In this document: piece after piece, positions 7,217-16,600 of the stretch
Position numbering within the stretch: position 1 is the stretch's first letter
Layout of the letters: the number at the start of each line of letters is the position of its first letter
From: Bacillota bacterium
GTDB taxonomy: Bacteria > Bacillota > UBA994 > PWPR01
Direction: 5' to 3'
DNA length: 43,935 nt
Assembly: GCA_028280325.1 (NCBI GenBank)
Contig: JANQLZ010000068.1
Location: 1-43,935, forward strand
Program-made: the position numbers and the translations under genes
Notes under the pieces: model-generated
Told to the model about the DNA's origin: nothing
Databases searched by the model: none
The model's input: the letters and a program-made list of their open reading frames with translations, nothing else

Positions 7217-7696
7217 TTACTCTTCAAAATTAAACTCCTTGCTCCAATCAAAATCTGCAGAATCCTCATAATACTGGGGCCAGTGTTGACACCAAGCTGG
7301 CATTTGCACCTCTTTGACCCGATCTATACAGGGCTGGTAGGGCTTAATATCTAAGACAGGGGTATTGGGCTCGCTGTCAATAGAAGCAATTTCTATTCGG
7401 TGCTTGTCTTGATCAACATCGAGCAGTACGCAAGGCGTTAATGCTATCGGGTTAGGCCTGACGGGCGACCTGGTAGCAAACACTCCAACCTGATCTGGTC
7501 CGTTAACATAGGGTTTTTCAATCACCCGGTGCTCTCTGGTTTGTTTATTGTCGTAGAGATTAAACCACCAGATTACCTGAATATGGCTGTATTCATTTAA
7601 CCCTGTGGTTGCTTCAAAATGCTTTTTATCCAATACAATAAAATATCTGCCATTCTCAATTTGAACTTTGCCGATTGGTTCAAAAGTTACTGACAT
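7217..7696 (-). CDS. trmO: tRNA (N6-threonylcarbamoyladenosine(37)-N6)-methyltransferase TrmO family (TsaA)
   Basis: About 159 residues of the TsaA/UPF0066 beta-barrel family, whose E. coli member TrmO methylates t6A37 in threonine tRNAs using S-adenosylmethionine. The conserved signature GVFATRSPVRPNPIALT is present near residues 75-91, as are the DVDQDKHRIEI strand and the LDIKPYQPCIDRV segment. The ATG at 7696 was chosen because AAAGGAGGAATTGCT precedes it; the upstream in-frame ATG at 7720 has no site. Some family members act on other substrates in anaerobes, so the tRNA role is probable rather than certain. Confidence 0.85.
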   Translation of the reverse strand: MSVTFEPIGKVQIENGRYFIVLDKKHFEATTGLNEYSHIQVIWWFNLYDNKQTREHRVIEKPYVNGPDQVGVFATRSPVRPNPIALTPCVLLDVDQDKHRIEIASIDSEPNTPVLDIKPYQPCIDRVKEVQMPAWCQHWPQYYEDSADFDWSKEFNFEE

Positions 7697-7899
7697 AGCA
7701 ATTCCTCCTTTATCATGCAATTTAATAGTATTGTAGTTTTTATTTAAGGGGGTGTCTTGGTTTATCTTGCTGGATATGGTGACAATGGTTCAACTATCAG
7801 CGTATACCAGTGCGTCAGGGATGTATAATTTAAGAAATTTAATTAATAGTATCTACAGATACAACTCAGCAGGTTGAGGTGTACTATAATCAAGATAAA

Positions 7900-7938
7900 T
7901 GATAATCATTATCAATTGAAATCTGTTTGTGATATACT
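7900..7938 (+). promoter_or_regulatory. Fur-box promoter of the suf-like/ABC operon
   Basis: TGATAATCATTATCA at 7900-7914 is an exact match to the 7-1-7 Fur box of Gram-positive bacteria. It covers the -35 (TTATCA, 7909-7914) of a promoter whose extended -10 is TGATATACT (7930-7938), with an 18-base spacer. Iron-loaded Fur bound here should block RNA polymerase. The remaining DNA from 7697 to 7899 shows no clear gene. The leader from 7940 to 8045 contains GGGAGGTG followed by a short frame, MKKFSAYV, which may be fortuitous. Confidence 0.88.
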
Positions 7939-8045
7939 GATAGTGAATCAAGTTCATTATCGGGAGGTGAAAAAATTTAGCGCATATGTCTGAATGAGAA
8001 AAGGCTAAGAAGATTAATGGCTTAACAGACAAGGAAAGGAGCAGC

Positions 8046-8744
8046 ATGTTAAAGATTGAAAATTTATCTACCGAAGTAAATGGTAAAAAAATATTGAAAA
8101 AAGTTAACCTGAAAATTGCCAGGGGCGAAACCCATGTGCTGTTGGGTGCTAATGCTTCAGGTAAATCTACATTGCTATATACTTTGATGGGCTTTCCGGA
8201 ATATACAGTGGTCAAGGGGAGGATTGTGTATGACAGTAAAGATATTACCAGGCTTAGTATTGAAGAAAGAGCTAAACTGGGTATGGCCGCTGTTTATCAA
8301 AACCCGCCGACGATTAACGTCAGGTTATCTAAATTGTTAGACAAAATAGCTCGTAAAAAAGTTAATTTAAAAGGTATTGAAAGTTTGTTAGATAGAGAGA
8401 TTAATCTGGGCTACTCTGGTGGAGAACGAAAGCTCTCGGAGATCATTCAGGTTACCAGTTTAGATCCGGAGTTTATTATACTCGATGAACTGGACGCTGG
8501 TCTGGATGTAGAAAACCTTGAAAGATTGAGTTCAGTTGTCAAACAGGAGTTTGCAGATAAATCTATTTTGCTGATAACTCATCGAGGCAAAGCCCTAAGA
8601 TTTTTCAGACCGGACTGCGCGCACGTTATGCTAAATGGTGAAATAATTTGCTCATCAACAAACTGGAAGCGCATTTGGAAGACAATTGAGGAGGATGGTT
8701 ATGAAAGATGCAAAACATGCCAACTACACCCAGCTGGATCATAA
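8046..8744 (+). CDS. sufC: SufC-type Fe-S assembly ABC ATPase
   Basis: A 232-residue soluble ABC ATPase of the SufC group, which drives scaffold opening during Fe-S cluster assembly. Walker A is GANASGKST (34-42), the signature YSGGERK (123-129), and Walker B FIILDELDAGLD (143-154); the DELDAGLD spelling and the Q-loop YQNPPTI are typical of SufC. There is no membrane partner. The C-terminus carries an extra CKTC motif (223-226) that ordinary SufC lacks as far as I know. ATG after AAGGAAAGGAGC. It overlaps the next gene by 44 bases and lies just behind a Fur box. Confidence 0.9.
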   Translation: MLKIENLSTEVNGKKILKKVNLKIARGETHVLLGANASGKSTLLYTLMGFPEYTVVKGRIVYDSKDITRLSIEERAKLGMAAVYQNPPTINVRLSKLLDKIARKKVNLKGIESLLDREINLGYSGGERKLSEIIQVTSLDPEFIILDELDAGLDVENLERLSSVVKQEFADKSILLITHRGKALRFFRPDCAHVMLNGEIICSSTNWKRIWKTIEEDGYERCKTCQLHPAGS

Positions 8745-9654
8745 GGTGGACATAGTTGGAGAACAAGGGGTTGTCATACTGACCAGCCTCCAGGCCTATG
8801 AGCAGTTCGCCTGGTGCCGAGAGTATTTTTCTCAGCAACCTCAAGAAGGGTATTTCATATGGGTTAAAAGATCCCAACCCCAGCCGATAACAACCAGCAT
8901 AGTTATGTGTTCCCAATATGTCACGCAGAACTCATTGAACCTGGTGGTTGTTGACCAAGATGTTCAGGCTGAAATGATCAATACCTGCGCTGCTCAGCGG
9001 GGAAATCTATATGGAAAACATATTGGACATACGAAGATAGTTGTTAAGGAAAATGCCAGATTTAAAGTTAAGCACGTGCATAGCTGGGGAAAAGATGACA
9101 CGGTCAACTCCAACCTGGAACTTACCCTGAAAAGAGGCTCAGAAGTATCTTATTCTCAGAGATGCAACCATGCCCCTCTGAAACTGACTTTAGAGAATAT
9201 TAATTATTTAGATGAATACGCCTCCCTAAACTATGCAGCCACGGTATTAAGTGAACAGGGTCAGATAGAGATGTATGATGATACTTATCTTAATGGAAGA
9301 AAGTCCAATGGTATATCTCGAGTGAAAATGATTGCCAGAGAAAACACCCGGCTGCACGCTCAAAGTCGGATGTTTGCCAATGCCGCTGGGACCGGGCATC
9401 TGGATTGCATGGGACTGCTGCTGGGGGATAACTCTGATATTGTAGCGATACCAGAGTTGATCAACAAAAACAGGGATGCATCGCTAACCCACGAGGCTTC
9501 GGTTGGCAAAATATCAGAAGAGGTCTTAAATTATCTGAGAAGCAGAGGTTTAACAGAAGATGAAGCCATTGATCTGGTCGTAACTGGTTTTTTAGGTGAA
9601 GAAGAAAATGTTGTTATTGATGGAGTTCCCGTTTCATCCAAAACGTATATGTAA
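8701..9654 (+). CDS. SufB/SufD-family Fe-S scaffold protein (short form)
   Basis: About 317 residues, shorter than SufB (about 470-495) and SufD (about 420). The C-terminal beta-helix core is clear: LDCMGLLLGDNSDIVAIPEL, then LTHEASVGKISEEVLNYLRSRGL and EDEAIDLVVTGFL. LTHEA resembles SufB, while YLRSRG is common to both. The Cys in DCMGLLLGD aligns with the conserved Cys of the SufB CDSLLIG-type stretch. ATG at 8701 with GAGGAGG six bases upstream. With SufC alone it forms a two-component unit like the minimal SMS (SmsCB) type. No SufS, SufU or SufE gene is adjacent. Confidence 0.88.
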   Translation: MKDAKHANYTQLDHKVDIVGEQGVVILTSLQAYEQFAWCREYFSQQPQEGYFIWVKRSQPQPITTSIVMCSQYVTQNSLNLVVVDQDVQAEMINTCAAQRGNLYGKHIGHTKIVVKENARFKVKHVHSWGKDDTVNSNLELTLKRGSEVSYSQRCNHAPLKLTLENINYLDEYASLNYAATVLSEQGQIEMYDDTYLNGRKSNGISRVKMIARENTRLHAQSRMFANAAGTGHLDCMGLLLGDNSDIVAIPELINKNRDASLTHEASVGKISEEVLNYLRSRGLTEDEAIDLVVTGFLGEEENVVIDGVPVSSKTYM

Positions 9655-9706
9655 ATAAAAATAATTTGGTCTTGTATAAAGTAATCAGTAAAAAAGGTGG
9701 TTGTCT

Positions 9707-10156
9707 ATGGAAATAGAAGTTCATAATATTATAGTTAAACTGGCTGAAAAAAAAGATATTAGATTAACATATCAGAGGGAAAAAATCCTTAAAATTTTAA
9801 TTGAAAACAAATACAAGCATCTGACAGTTGGAGACATTTACTGCCTGTCGCAACAGGACAATCATCCAATTGCACTGCCAACTATTTACAGAACATTAGA
9901 TATGCTAGAAAAAAATGGTATTATTACTAAGAACGATTTTGGTGATGGTGCAGCCAGATACGAGTTTAAAAGAACTAAAAATGAGATTCACCATCACCTG
10001 ATTTGCGAAAAATGTGGAAAAATAATTCATATAACTGGATTGCTACCATCCAATTTAAGCGAACTGTTGATGAAAGAGAAAGGATTTCAGTCAAAGTATC
10101 AATCTTTGAAGATATACGGCTTATGTCAGGAATGTCTGAAATTAGAAGGTGCTTGA
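9707..10156 (+). CDS. Fur/PerR/Zur-family metal-dependent repressor
   Basis: About 149 residues. Winged-helix domain at 15-88 with LPTIYRTLDMLEKNGII. Dimerisation domain with HHH at 95-97 and two structural-zinc pairs, C100-x-x-C103 and C140-x-x-C143. ATG at 9707 with AAAGGTGG upstream; the upstream in-frame TTG is less likely. The gene follows sufC and the scaffold gene by 52 bases, so it may regulate its own operon through the Fur box at 7900-7914. Whether it senses iron, peroxide, zinc or manganese cannot be fixed from sequence, though the box favours Fur. Confidence 0.93.
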   Translation: MEIEVHNIIVKLAEKKDIRLTYQREKILKILIENKYKHLTVGDIYCLSQQDNHPIALPTIYRTLDMLEKNGIITKNDFGDGAARYEFKRTKNEIHHHLICEKCGKIIHITGLLPSNLSELLMKEKGFQSKYQSLKIYGLCQECLKLEGA

Positions 10157-10207
10157 TAACTAGCCACAGTAAAAATATAATTGCAACAACAATGGAGGAA
10201 GTTCAAT

Positions 10208-10267
10208 TTGAACATCAATATTTTGCTGACAAATTGTGAAAGAGGATTTAGTTTGGGGAGAGAATAA
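10208..10267 (+). CDS. Possible 19-codon leader ORF coupled to the lipoprotein gene
   Basis: A TTG-start frame of 19 codons (MNINILLTNCERGFSLGRE). GGAGG lies about nine bases upstream, and the stop overlaps the ATG of the binding-protein gene as TAATG. Such an arrangement is typical of translational coupling. The 13-base palindrome GTTCAATTTGAAC (10201-10213) covers the start. It could be chance in a 110-base gap. Confidence 0.25.
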   Translation: MNINILLTNCERGFSLGRE

Positions 10268-11244
10268 TGAAAAAATCTTTGAGTGTTGTATTACTGTTAG
10301 TATTAATGCTTAGCCTGTTTGGATGCAGACAGGCTGTGCCAAACGAAGCTCCAGATGATGAACAGCAGACTGTAGTAATTGTTATCCCAAAGTCACCAGC
10401 TGCAATTCCTTTACTAAGAATGGCTGAAACAAATGCTTTAGGTGACAAAGTGGATTTAAAACTGGAGATCTACACAGACATGGAAAAAATGATGGTGCTG
10501 GCTACCGAATACAATTACAGTTACTTGATAGTTCCGGTGCATACAGCTGCTATTTTGTATAATAAAGAGTTTGATTTGAAGTTGATGAATGTTTTTCTTT
10601 GGGGGGGGATGCATTTAAGCACTACTGATCCAGATTTTAAGAGTTGGGATGATCTTGTCGACAAGGAGCTATTTGTCCCTTCTAAAGGTTCAGTTCCGGA
10701 TATGATAACCCAGTTTTTTTTACGCGAACACAATCTCCAGATCGGGCAAAATGTCAATGTTGTTTACTCAAATCATACTGAAATTTCTCAGTTAATTAAA
10801 TCGAAGCGAGCAAAGTATGCTATAGATGCTGAGCCGTTTGTCACAGCCAACAAAGAGAATATTAAGAATTACCGGAGTATTTCGGACTATTCTGAAAAAT
10901 GGCAAGAGGCTGTTGGGCAGGAATATAATATGCCAAGCTTTGGGGTAGTTGCAAATGGAACTTATGTCGGCGAAAATAAAGAACAGGTGTCTGAATTCAG
11001 TCAACAACTGGAACAGGCCATAGCCTGGGTCATTGAAAATCCCAGTGAAGCAGGCTCCTTAGCCCAAAAGTATCTGAACGCCAATAGTGAGTTGATAGAA
11101 AAGGCTGTGCCAAATTTTAGTTTTGACTATCAACAGGCTCAAGATATTAAGCCAGATGTAGAAAAATACTACAGTATTCTAGCTAGCTTTAAGCCGGAAA
11201 GCATCGGAGGAAAATTGCCTGATGAAGAATTTTACTACCAATAG
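10267..11244 (+). CDS. ABC transporter substrate-binding lipoprotein (SsuA/TauA/NMT1-like)
   Basis: A 325-residue lipoprotein. The signal peptide ends in a lipobox LFGC (17-20), so the mature protein is anchored at C20. The rest looks like a type II periplasmic-binding fold of the nitrate/sulfonate/NMT1 group: VVIVIPKSPAAIPLLRMAE at the N-terminus, YSYLIVPVHTAAILYNK, LFVPSKGSVPDMITQFFL and SQLIKSKRAKYAIDAEPFV. Its permease gene overlaps it by 23 bases. Ligand unknown; sulfonates, thiamine precursors or a small iron-linked metabolite are possible. A run of eight G at about 10601-10608 leaves the frame open. Confidence 0.85.
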   Translation: MKKSLSVVLLLVLMLSLFGCRQAVPNEAPDDEQQTVVIVIPKSPAAIPLLRMAETNALGDKVDLKLEIYTDMEKMMVLATEYNYSYLIVPVHTAAILYNKEFDLKLMNVFLWGGMHLSTTDPDFKSWDDLVDKELFVPSKGSVPDMITQFFLREHNLQIGQNVNVVYSNHTEISQLIKSKRAKYAIDAEPFVTANKENIKNYRSISDYSEKWQEAVGQEYNMPSFGVVANGTYVGENKEQVSEFSQQLEQAIAWVIENPSEAGSLAQKYLNANSELIEKAVPNFSFDYQQAQDIKPDVEKYYSILASFKPESIGGKLPDEEFYYQ

Positions 11245-12040
11245 GATATGGAGTGCCAAATCTAAAAAAAAACTTGCTTGGAGCGGACAGCAAAAGCCAG
11301 TAAAGCTAGAATCAATACTACTTTTTGCAGTGATTTTATTGTGTTGGCAGGGATTGTCAACATTTTATACCCCGCTAGTTCTGCCGGGACCGGTCTTAAC
11401 TTTTAAATCGCTGATGACTATATTTCAAAGTGATCTGCTGTTTTCGGAAACATTAATCAGCTTTAAAAGATTAATGCTGGGGCTTATGGGAGCTGTGCTT
11501 GTTGGCAGTGTCGTAGGAATTATAATTGGTCTTAATCAGCGTGTCAGAAGACTGCTGGAACCATTGGTTTATTTTGTTCAATCCATGCCGCCCATCCTTT
11601 ACATTACATTGGCTATGATTTGGTTTGGCTTAAACGGGCAGGCTACTATCTTTATTGTATTTGTCGCCAGTGTGCCGATAATGGTGGTAAATATCAAAGA
11701 AGGCTTTGATAATATTGATATAAAACTAATCCAAATGGGCAGAGTTTTTAAGTTTTCCAAAACCAAAATGATCAGGGAAATAATCTTACCTTCATTGAAG
11801 GCCTATTTCAAATCAGCACTGATTATTATCATTGGCTTGGGATGGAAGGTAGTGGTAATGGGAGAAGTATTGAGCGCCAGCACCGGCCTGGGCTCACGTA
11901 TTACTGATGCCAGAATGAATCTTCAGACAGACATGGTCTTTGCCTGGGGTATAATCATTATTTTGCTTTGTTACACGTCGCAAAAGGTGATCTCAGCCTT
12001 GTTCAATTTAAGTACTGCGAGGAAGCAATATGATCTTTAA
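11222..12040 (+). CDS. ABC transporter permease (SsuC/TauC-like)
   Basis: A 272-residue BPD-type inner-membrane permease with about six helices. The cytoplasmic EAA-like loop is seen around QMGRVFKFSKTKMIREIILPSLKA, and the family segment PPILYITLAMIWFGLNGQATIFIV precedes it. It has a hydrophilic N-terminal stretch of about 30 residues. ATG at 11222 lies inside the end of the binding-protein gene, with GGAGG upstream. The ATPase gene overlaps its end by 11 bases. Substrate is set by the binding protein and is unknown. Confidence 0.9.
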   Translation: MKNFTTNRIWSAKSKKKLAWSGQQKPVKLESILLFAVILLCWQGLSTFYTPLVLPGPVLTFKSLMTIFQSDLLFSETLISFKRLMLGLMGAVLVGSVVGIIIGLNQRVRRLLEPLVYFVQSMPPILYITLAMIWFGLNGQATIFIVFVASVPIMVVNIKEGFDNIDIKLIQMGRVFKFSKTKMIREIILPSLKAYFKSALIIIIGLGWKVVVMGEVLSASTGLGSRITDARMNLQTDMVFAWGIIIILLCYTSQKVISALFNLSTARKQYDL

Positions 12041-12728
12041 TATGGCCAATGTCTGTAAAAATTATGGTAACACTGAGGTATTAAGTAATTTTTCAACTAG
12101 TGTTGAAATGGAAGAGGTAGTGTGTATTATTGGTCCTTCAGGATGTGGCAAATCGACAATATTAAATCTAATATCAGGATTAGCAGAACCCTCAGCGGGA
12201 GAAGTAGCCAATTACAGCACTGCCATAAGCTATGTATTTCAGGAAGACAGGCTCTTACCCTGGCGAAATGTATATGAAAATATTCACATAGTTAATCAAA
12301 ACTGTTCTACAAAAGCCTGCCTCAGTTTAATCAAAGATGTTGGCTTGCAAGGTTTTGAAGGATATTATCCTTCGGAGCTTAGTGGCGGAATGCGTCAAAG
12401 ATGCTCCTTAGCCAGAGCTTTCAATTTTGAAGCCGATTTATTATTAATGGATGAACCTTTTAAATCCCTCGATTATAATTTGAGAATAGAGATGATATCA
12501 TTGCTGTTAAAGCTGTGGGATAGTACCAGAAAAGCTATTGTCTTTGTAACTCATGAGATTGACGAAGCATTACTGCTCGGAGACAGGATTTTACTACTAT
12601 CTTCCAGGCCAACTAAAATTGTCAAGGAATTTAAGATTACTGCACCAAAGAAGTGCAGAAAACTGGCTGATTTGCAGATGGTTCAGATCAGGAGTGAAAT
12701 AATAAAGAGTTTCCAGGCAGGGATATAA
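12030..12728 (+). CDS. ABC transporter ATP-binding protein (SsuB/TauB-like)
   Basis: A 232-residue importer ATPase. Walker A GPSGCGKST (near 34-42), Q-loop YVFQEDRLLPWRNVYENI, signature LSGGMRQRCSLARAF, Walker B LLLMDEPFKSLD, and H-loop VTHEIDEA. The EDRLLPW Q-loop is typical of nitrate/sulfonate/taurine transporters. It pairs with the permease encoded by the overlapping upstream gene. The cluster sufC, scaffold, fur-like, lipoprotein, permease, ATPase has no visible terminator inside. Confidence 0.92.
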   Translation: MIFNMANVCKNYGNTEVLSNFSTSVEMEEVVCIIGPSGCGKSTILNLISGLAEPSAGEVANYSTAISYVFQEDRLLPWRNVYENIHIVNQNCSTKACLSLIKDVGLQGFEGYYPSELSGGMRQRCSLARAFNFEADLLLMDEPFKSLDYNLRIEMISLLLKLWDSTRKAIVFVTHEIDEALLLGDRILLLSSRPTKIVKEFKITAPKKCRKLADLQMVQIRSEIIKSFQAGI

Positions 12729-12767
12729 ATTATGATTAACTCCAACAATCATTATTGCAGACTAAAG

Positions 12768-12803
12768 GGCTGTTGAAAAAAATATGCCGTACTTTCAGCA
12801 GCC
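12768..12803. terminator. Hairpin terminator between convergent genes
   Basis: GGCTGTTGAAA pairs with TTTCAGCAGCC with one GU pair, around a 14-base loop. It ends the ABC operon and faces the crp-like gene transcribed from the other side. The plus-strand T run (TTTTATTTTT) starts a few bases later. Confidence 0.7.
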
Positions 12804-12818
12804 TAAAGGCTTTTATTT

Positions 12819-13499
12819 TTACAGAGAAAGTATTGCTTCCAAACCTTTCAGATTTTCAATTCTAATTTTTCTTTTCTGAAAAGAAACTATTCCTTCTAAC
12901 GTCAGCTTTCTCAATTCTCGAGAGAGTGAGGTCCTTGATACATTCATATACTCAGCCCAGTCTTTTTTGGAAAAAGGTAAGGTAATTACCTGAGAACCGG
13001 TGATTTTGTGTTGATAGATCAGATAACCGGCAATCTTTTCTTTGATTGAATCTAATGATAATATGCCAATTTTATGTTTTAACATCAATGTGCAATTGGA
13101 GATATGCTCTAAAAAGTTAAGCATGATATCTTTATCTAATGAAAACATTTTTTGCAGATCAGCTTTATAAATAAAGAATATTCTGCACTGCTCAGATACT
13201 GATACTGTGTCTGGATAATAATCTATTTTAGAAAAAATAGAAGATTCAGCTATCATTTCAGCTGGTTTTTTCCTGTCAATTATAGTTACTTTACCAGTGG
13301 GAATAAGCTTTTGCACATCTACTGATCCGGAGATAACTATGCCAATTCTGACAGCTTGCTGTAGCGGGGAAAAGACAATGTCGTTTTCCTGAAAAGATTC
13401 TACTCTGTAATCGATTGCCGATATCAGCTTATCTATTTCTAACCCAGACTTATTTTTAAATAAACTGCACCTTTGCAGTAATGACAGGATGTCAACCAT
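12819..13499 (-). CDS. Crp/Fnr-family transcriptional regulator
   Basis: A 226-residue regulator. Residues 12-120 form a cyclic-nucleotide-binding-like beta barrel (EGSVDV-type turn seen as VISGSVDVQ). Residues 165-215 hold a winged helix-turn-helix (FSKKDWAEYMNVSRTSLSREL, then LTLEGIVSFQKRKIRIEN). There is no N-terminal Cys cluster of FNR type and the cAMP-binding arginine is not evident, so the effector is unknown. Divergent from the tandem-activase gene, separated by 149 bases; control of that gene is plausible. Confidence 0.9.
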   Translation of the reverse strand: MVDILSLLQRCSLFKNKSGLEIDKLISAIDYRVESFQENDIVFSPLQQAVRIGIVISGSVDVQKLIPTGKVTIIDRKKPAEMIAESSIFSKIDYYPDTVSVSEQCRIFFIYKADLQKMFSLDKDIMLNFLEHISNCTLMLKHKIGILSLDSIKEKIAGYLIYQHKITGSQVITLPFSKKDWAEYMNVSRTSLSRELRKLTLEGIVSFQKRKIRIENLKGLEAILSL

Positions 13500-13584
13500 A
13501 AAGTTTCACCTATTTCCTATGAAAGTGTAGCAACAGATACTAAAAGACCAGATATATTGTAATACAATTGATGGGCAAAGTAAA

Positions 13585-13599
13585 TGAAAATCAATATCA
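13585..13599 (+). promoter_or_regulatory. Fur-like box upstream of the tandem activase
   Basis: TGAAAATCAATATCA matches the 7-1-7 Fur box (TGATAATNATTATCA) at 12 of 14 specified positions, with symmetric deviations at positions 4 and 10. It lies 50 bases upstream of the activase start. A promoter could not be defined clearly around it. Confidence 0.55.
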
Positions 13600-13648
13600 T
13601 TAGTGTAACAATATACAGCTAAAGAAATATTTAGAGAAAATAGGGGGA

Positions 13649-16600
13649 ATGGAAGTGTACAGCATCGGTATCGACATAGGGTATTCGTCAGTTAAAGCAG
13701 TATTAAGTAATGAAGAAAATAAAATTGTATACAATACTTATTTACTGCACAAGGGAAGAATAAAAGAGGCCCTGGTAAATATAGTTGATGATTTACAAGC
13801 AAACTTTAATACCCGGGATATAAGATTAGGAGCTGTAACTGGCAGCGGCAGTAAATATATTACTGATACTGGAGAGATGGATGCAGTTAATGAAGTAGCG
13901 GCCATTGTAGAAGGCAGCATGGCTACCAACAAAAAGATAGGCTCAATAATCGAAATAGGCGGACAGAATGCCAAGTTTATTACTGGATTTAATGGCAGTG
14001 ATAAATCGCACCTGAAAATCTCAATGAATTCTAATTGTTCTGCCGGGACAGGATCTTTTCTGGAAGAGCAAATGTCGCGCCTTAATCTAAAATTGGAGGA
14101 CTATTCGATTTATACGGAACAGGCCCATTCTATTCCCAGAATAGCTGGTAGATGCAGTGTTTTTGCCAAAACCGATATAACCCACCATCAACAGGAGGGG
14201 GTTGGAGTAGCAGACATTTTGCTGGGGCTGGCCTATGCAGTTATCAGAAATTATAAAGGGGCTGTAATTAAGAAACTACCCGTTGTCAAACCTGTATTAT
14301 TTGTCGGTGGGGTAGCTCATAATCAGGGAATAGTAACCGCCCTGAAGGATGTACTCAATCTAACGGCAGGCGACTTAATTATACCTGACTGTTTTTATAA
14401 TATCGGAGCTGTTGGCGCTGCTACTCTAGCCAGTCAGAGTGGGTTAAGAATTGACTTTGGAAAGTTTGCAGCAAAAATCTTAGAGTTGCACATTGGTTAT
14501 AGCGATCAGGATCAGGTTAAACTTCCAGTGCTAAAGACTTTCGGTACCAATGACAGCATTGATAAACATATCTGCCAGGGTTCCAGCACTGATCAAGAGA
14601 TGCTTAACTGTTATTTAGGAGTAGATATTGGTTCAACAAGTACAAATATCGTACTGATGAATGAGGAAAAAGAGATTATTGCCTTTAAATATTTAAAAAC
14701 ACTGGGTAATCCTATTATGGCAGTAAAAAAAGGTTTTCAGGAATTAGCCGCCGAGTATGGCTCAGTTAATATAATCGGAGCCGGGGCAACCGGTTCTGGC
14801 AGATATATGATTGGCCAGCTAATTGGGGTTGATGTAATTAAAGATGAGATTACTGCCCAGGCCAAAGCTGCAACTACTATTGACAAAGACGTCGATACAG
14901 TATTTGAAATAGGAGGTCAGGATTCCAAATATATTGGTTTGCAAAACAGTGTGGTTACAGATTTTCAGATGAATAAAATCTGTGCTGCCGGAACAGGTTC
15001 TTTTATTGAAGAGCAGGCTAAAAAGTTTAATATTCCGATTGATGAATTTGGGGCAATTGCTTTGTCCAGTAATCGTCCAATTAATCTGGGTGAAAGATGC
15101 ACTGTTTTTATTGAAACGAGTATAGCTGCAAATCTATCAAAAGGGGCCAAGCTCGAGGATATCTCTGCCGGACTTTGCTATTCAATAGTAAGAAACTATC
15201 TCGATAGAGTTGTAGGACAAAAGAGAATCGGCAATAAAATATTCTTTCAGGGTGGGGTGGCTTATAACCAGGGTATCATCAATGCTTTTCGGGCTGTCAC
15301 TGGTAAAGAGATTATTGTTCCGCCATTTTTCAGTATCACCGGGGCTTATGGAGCTGCAATTTTGGCCCAGGAAGAGTCAGTTACAACAACTGCTTTTAAG
15401 GGCTTTATCCTGGAAGACCGACAGGAGTTCCTGAAAAGACATCAACAGAGCAGGGCTAAGCAAGATACCAGGCCAATTTTTGATGAAAAAGTTCATAGTT
15501 TGATTTTTGACAATTACGAGGCAACTAATAACCCCAATCAGCCAACTGTCGGAATTCCCAGAGCATTGTTTACCTATGGTATGTTTTCCATGTTTAATGC
15601 TCTGTTTAGAGAATTGGGCTGTAATGTAGTATTGTCTGATCCTACCAGCGAAAAAACCATCGAATTAGGGCAGGAATATGCGTTGGATGAAACATGTTAT
15701 CCGGTAAAACTTATTACCGGTCATGTAGCTGAGCTGGTCAAAAAGAAGGTTGATTATATTTTCTTCCCTGATTTGTTTACAGTAGACCACCCGGGCTCAA
15801 TGAGCAGGCAGAATTACGGCTGTGCCTATATGCAACTGGCCTTCAAAGTGATGAATCAAAGCATGGAGCTGGAGCAGCAAGGTATTCAACTTTTAGCACC
15901 CAGCATGGCTTTCAGCTTGGGTAAGGAGTATATGATGGAAAGCTTTGCCAAACTGGGTCAGCAGCTGGGTAAATCAAGAGAACAGACTGCCAGGGCCCTG
16001 CAGAAAGGAATGGAGGCTTTTTATCGATTTGAAGACAGGATTGAAGAGAACAGCAAAAAAGTTCTCCAGGAGTTAAAGCCCAATGAAAGAGCGTTTGTAA
16101 TTATTTCCAAGCTCTATGGAGTAGCCGATCCTGTTTTAAATCTGGGCATACCCGATAAATTACGAGATATGGGGTATAAAACAATTGCCTTTTACGATTT
16201 GCCGGAAGGAGATATCTCTCTTGAACATCCCAATATGTTTTGGCCTTTTGGTCAACATATTTTGGAACCAGCTCAACTGGTAAAACAGCATCCCAATCTC
16301 TACGCTATCCTGCTGACTCACCATGGCTGTGGACCAGACTCGGTGTTATCACATTATATAAGGGAGATAATGGATGGCAAACAATATCTGCATATTGAGG
16401 TAGATGAGCATTCTTCAGGGGTAGGAGTATTAACCAGAGTAGAGGCTTTTATTAACAGCTTAAAATCAGTAGCAATCCAAGAAGCTCAAGAGATGGAGGT
16501 TTATGTTAATCAAATTCCGCATCAAAAAGTAGATATTAAGACAAGTATAACTGAAATAAAAGACAAAGCAGTTGTCTATCTGCCTTACCTGCCGCCATAT

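Noticed and set aside
7752..7877. A 41-codon frame before the Fur box
   Set aside because: No good ribosome binding site and no family; it may be chance or a faint remnant.
12767..12803. GGGCTGTTGAAAAA as an insertion-sequence end
   Set aside because: The sequence resembles some transposon termini but pairs with a nearby arm as a terminator and no transposase or target duplication is seen.
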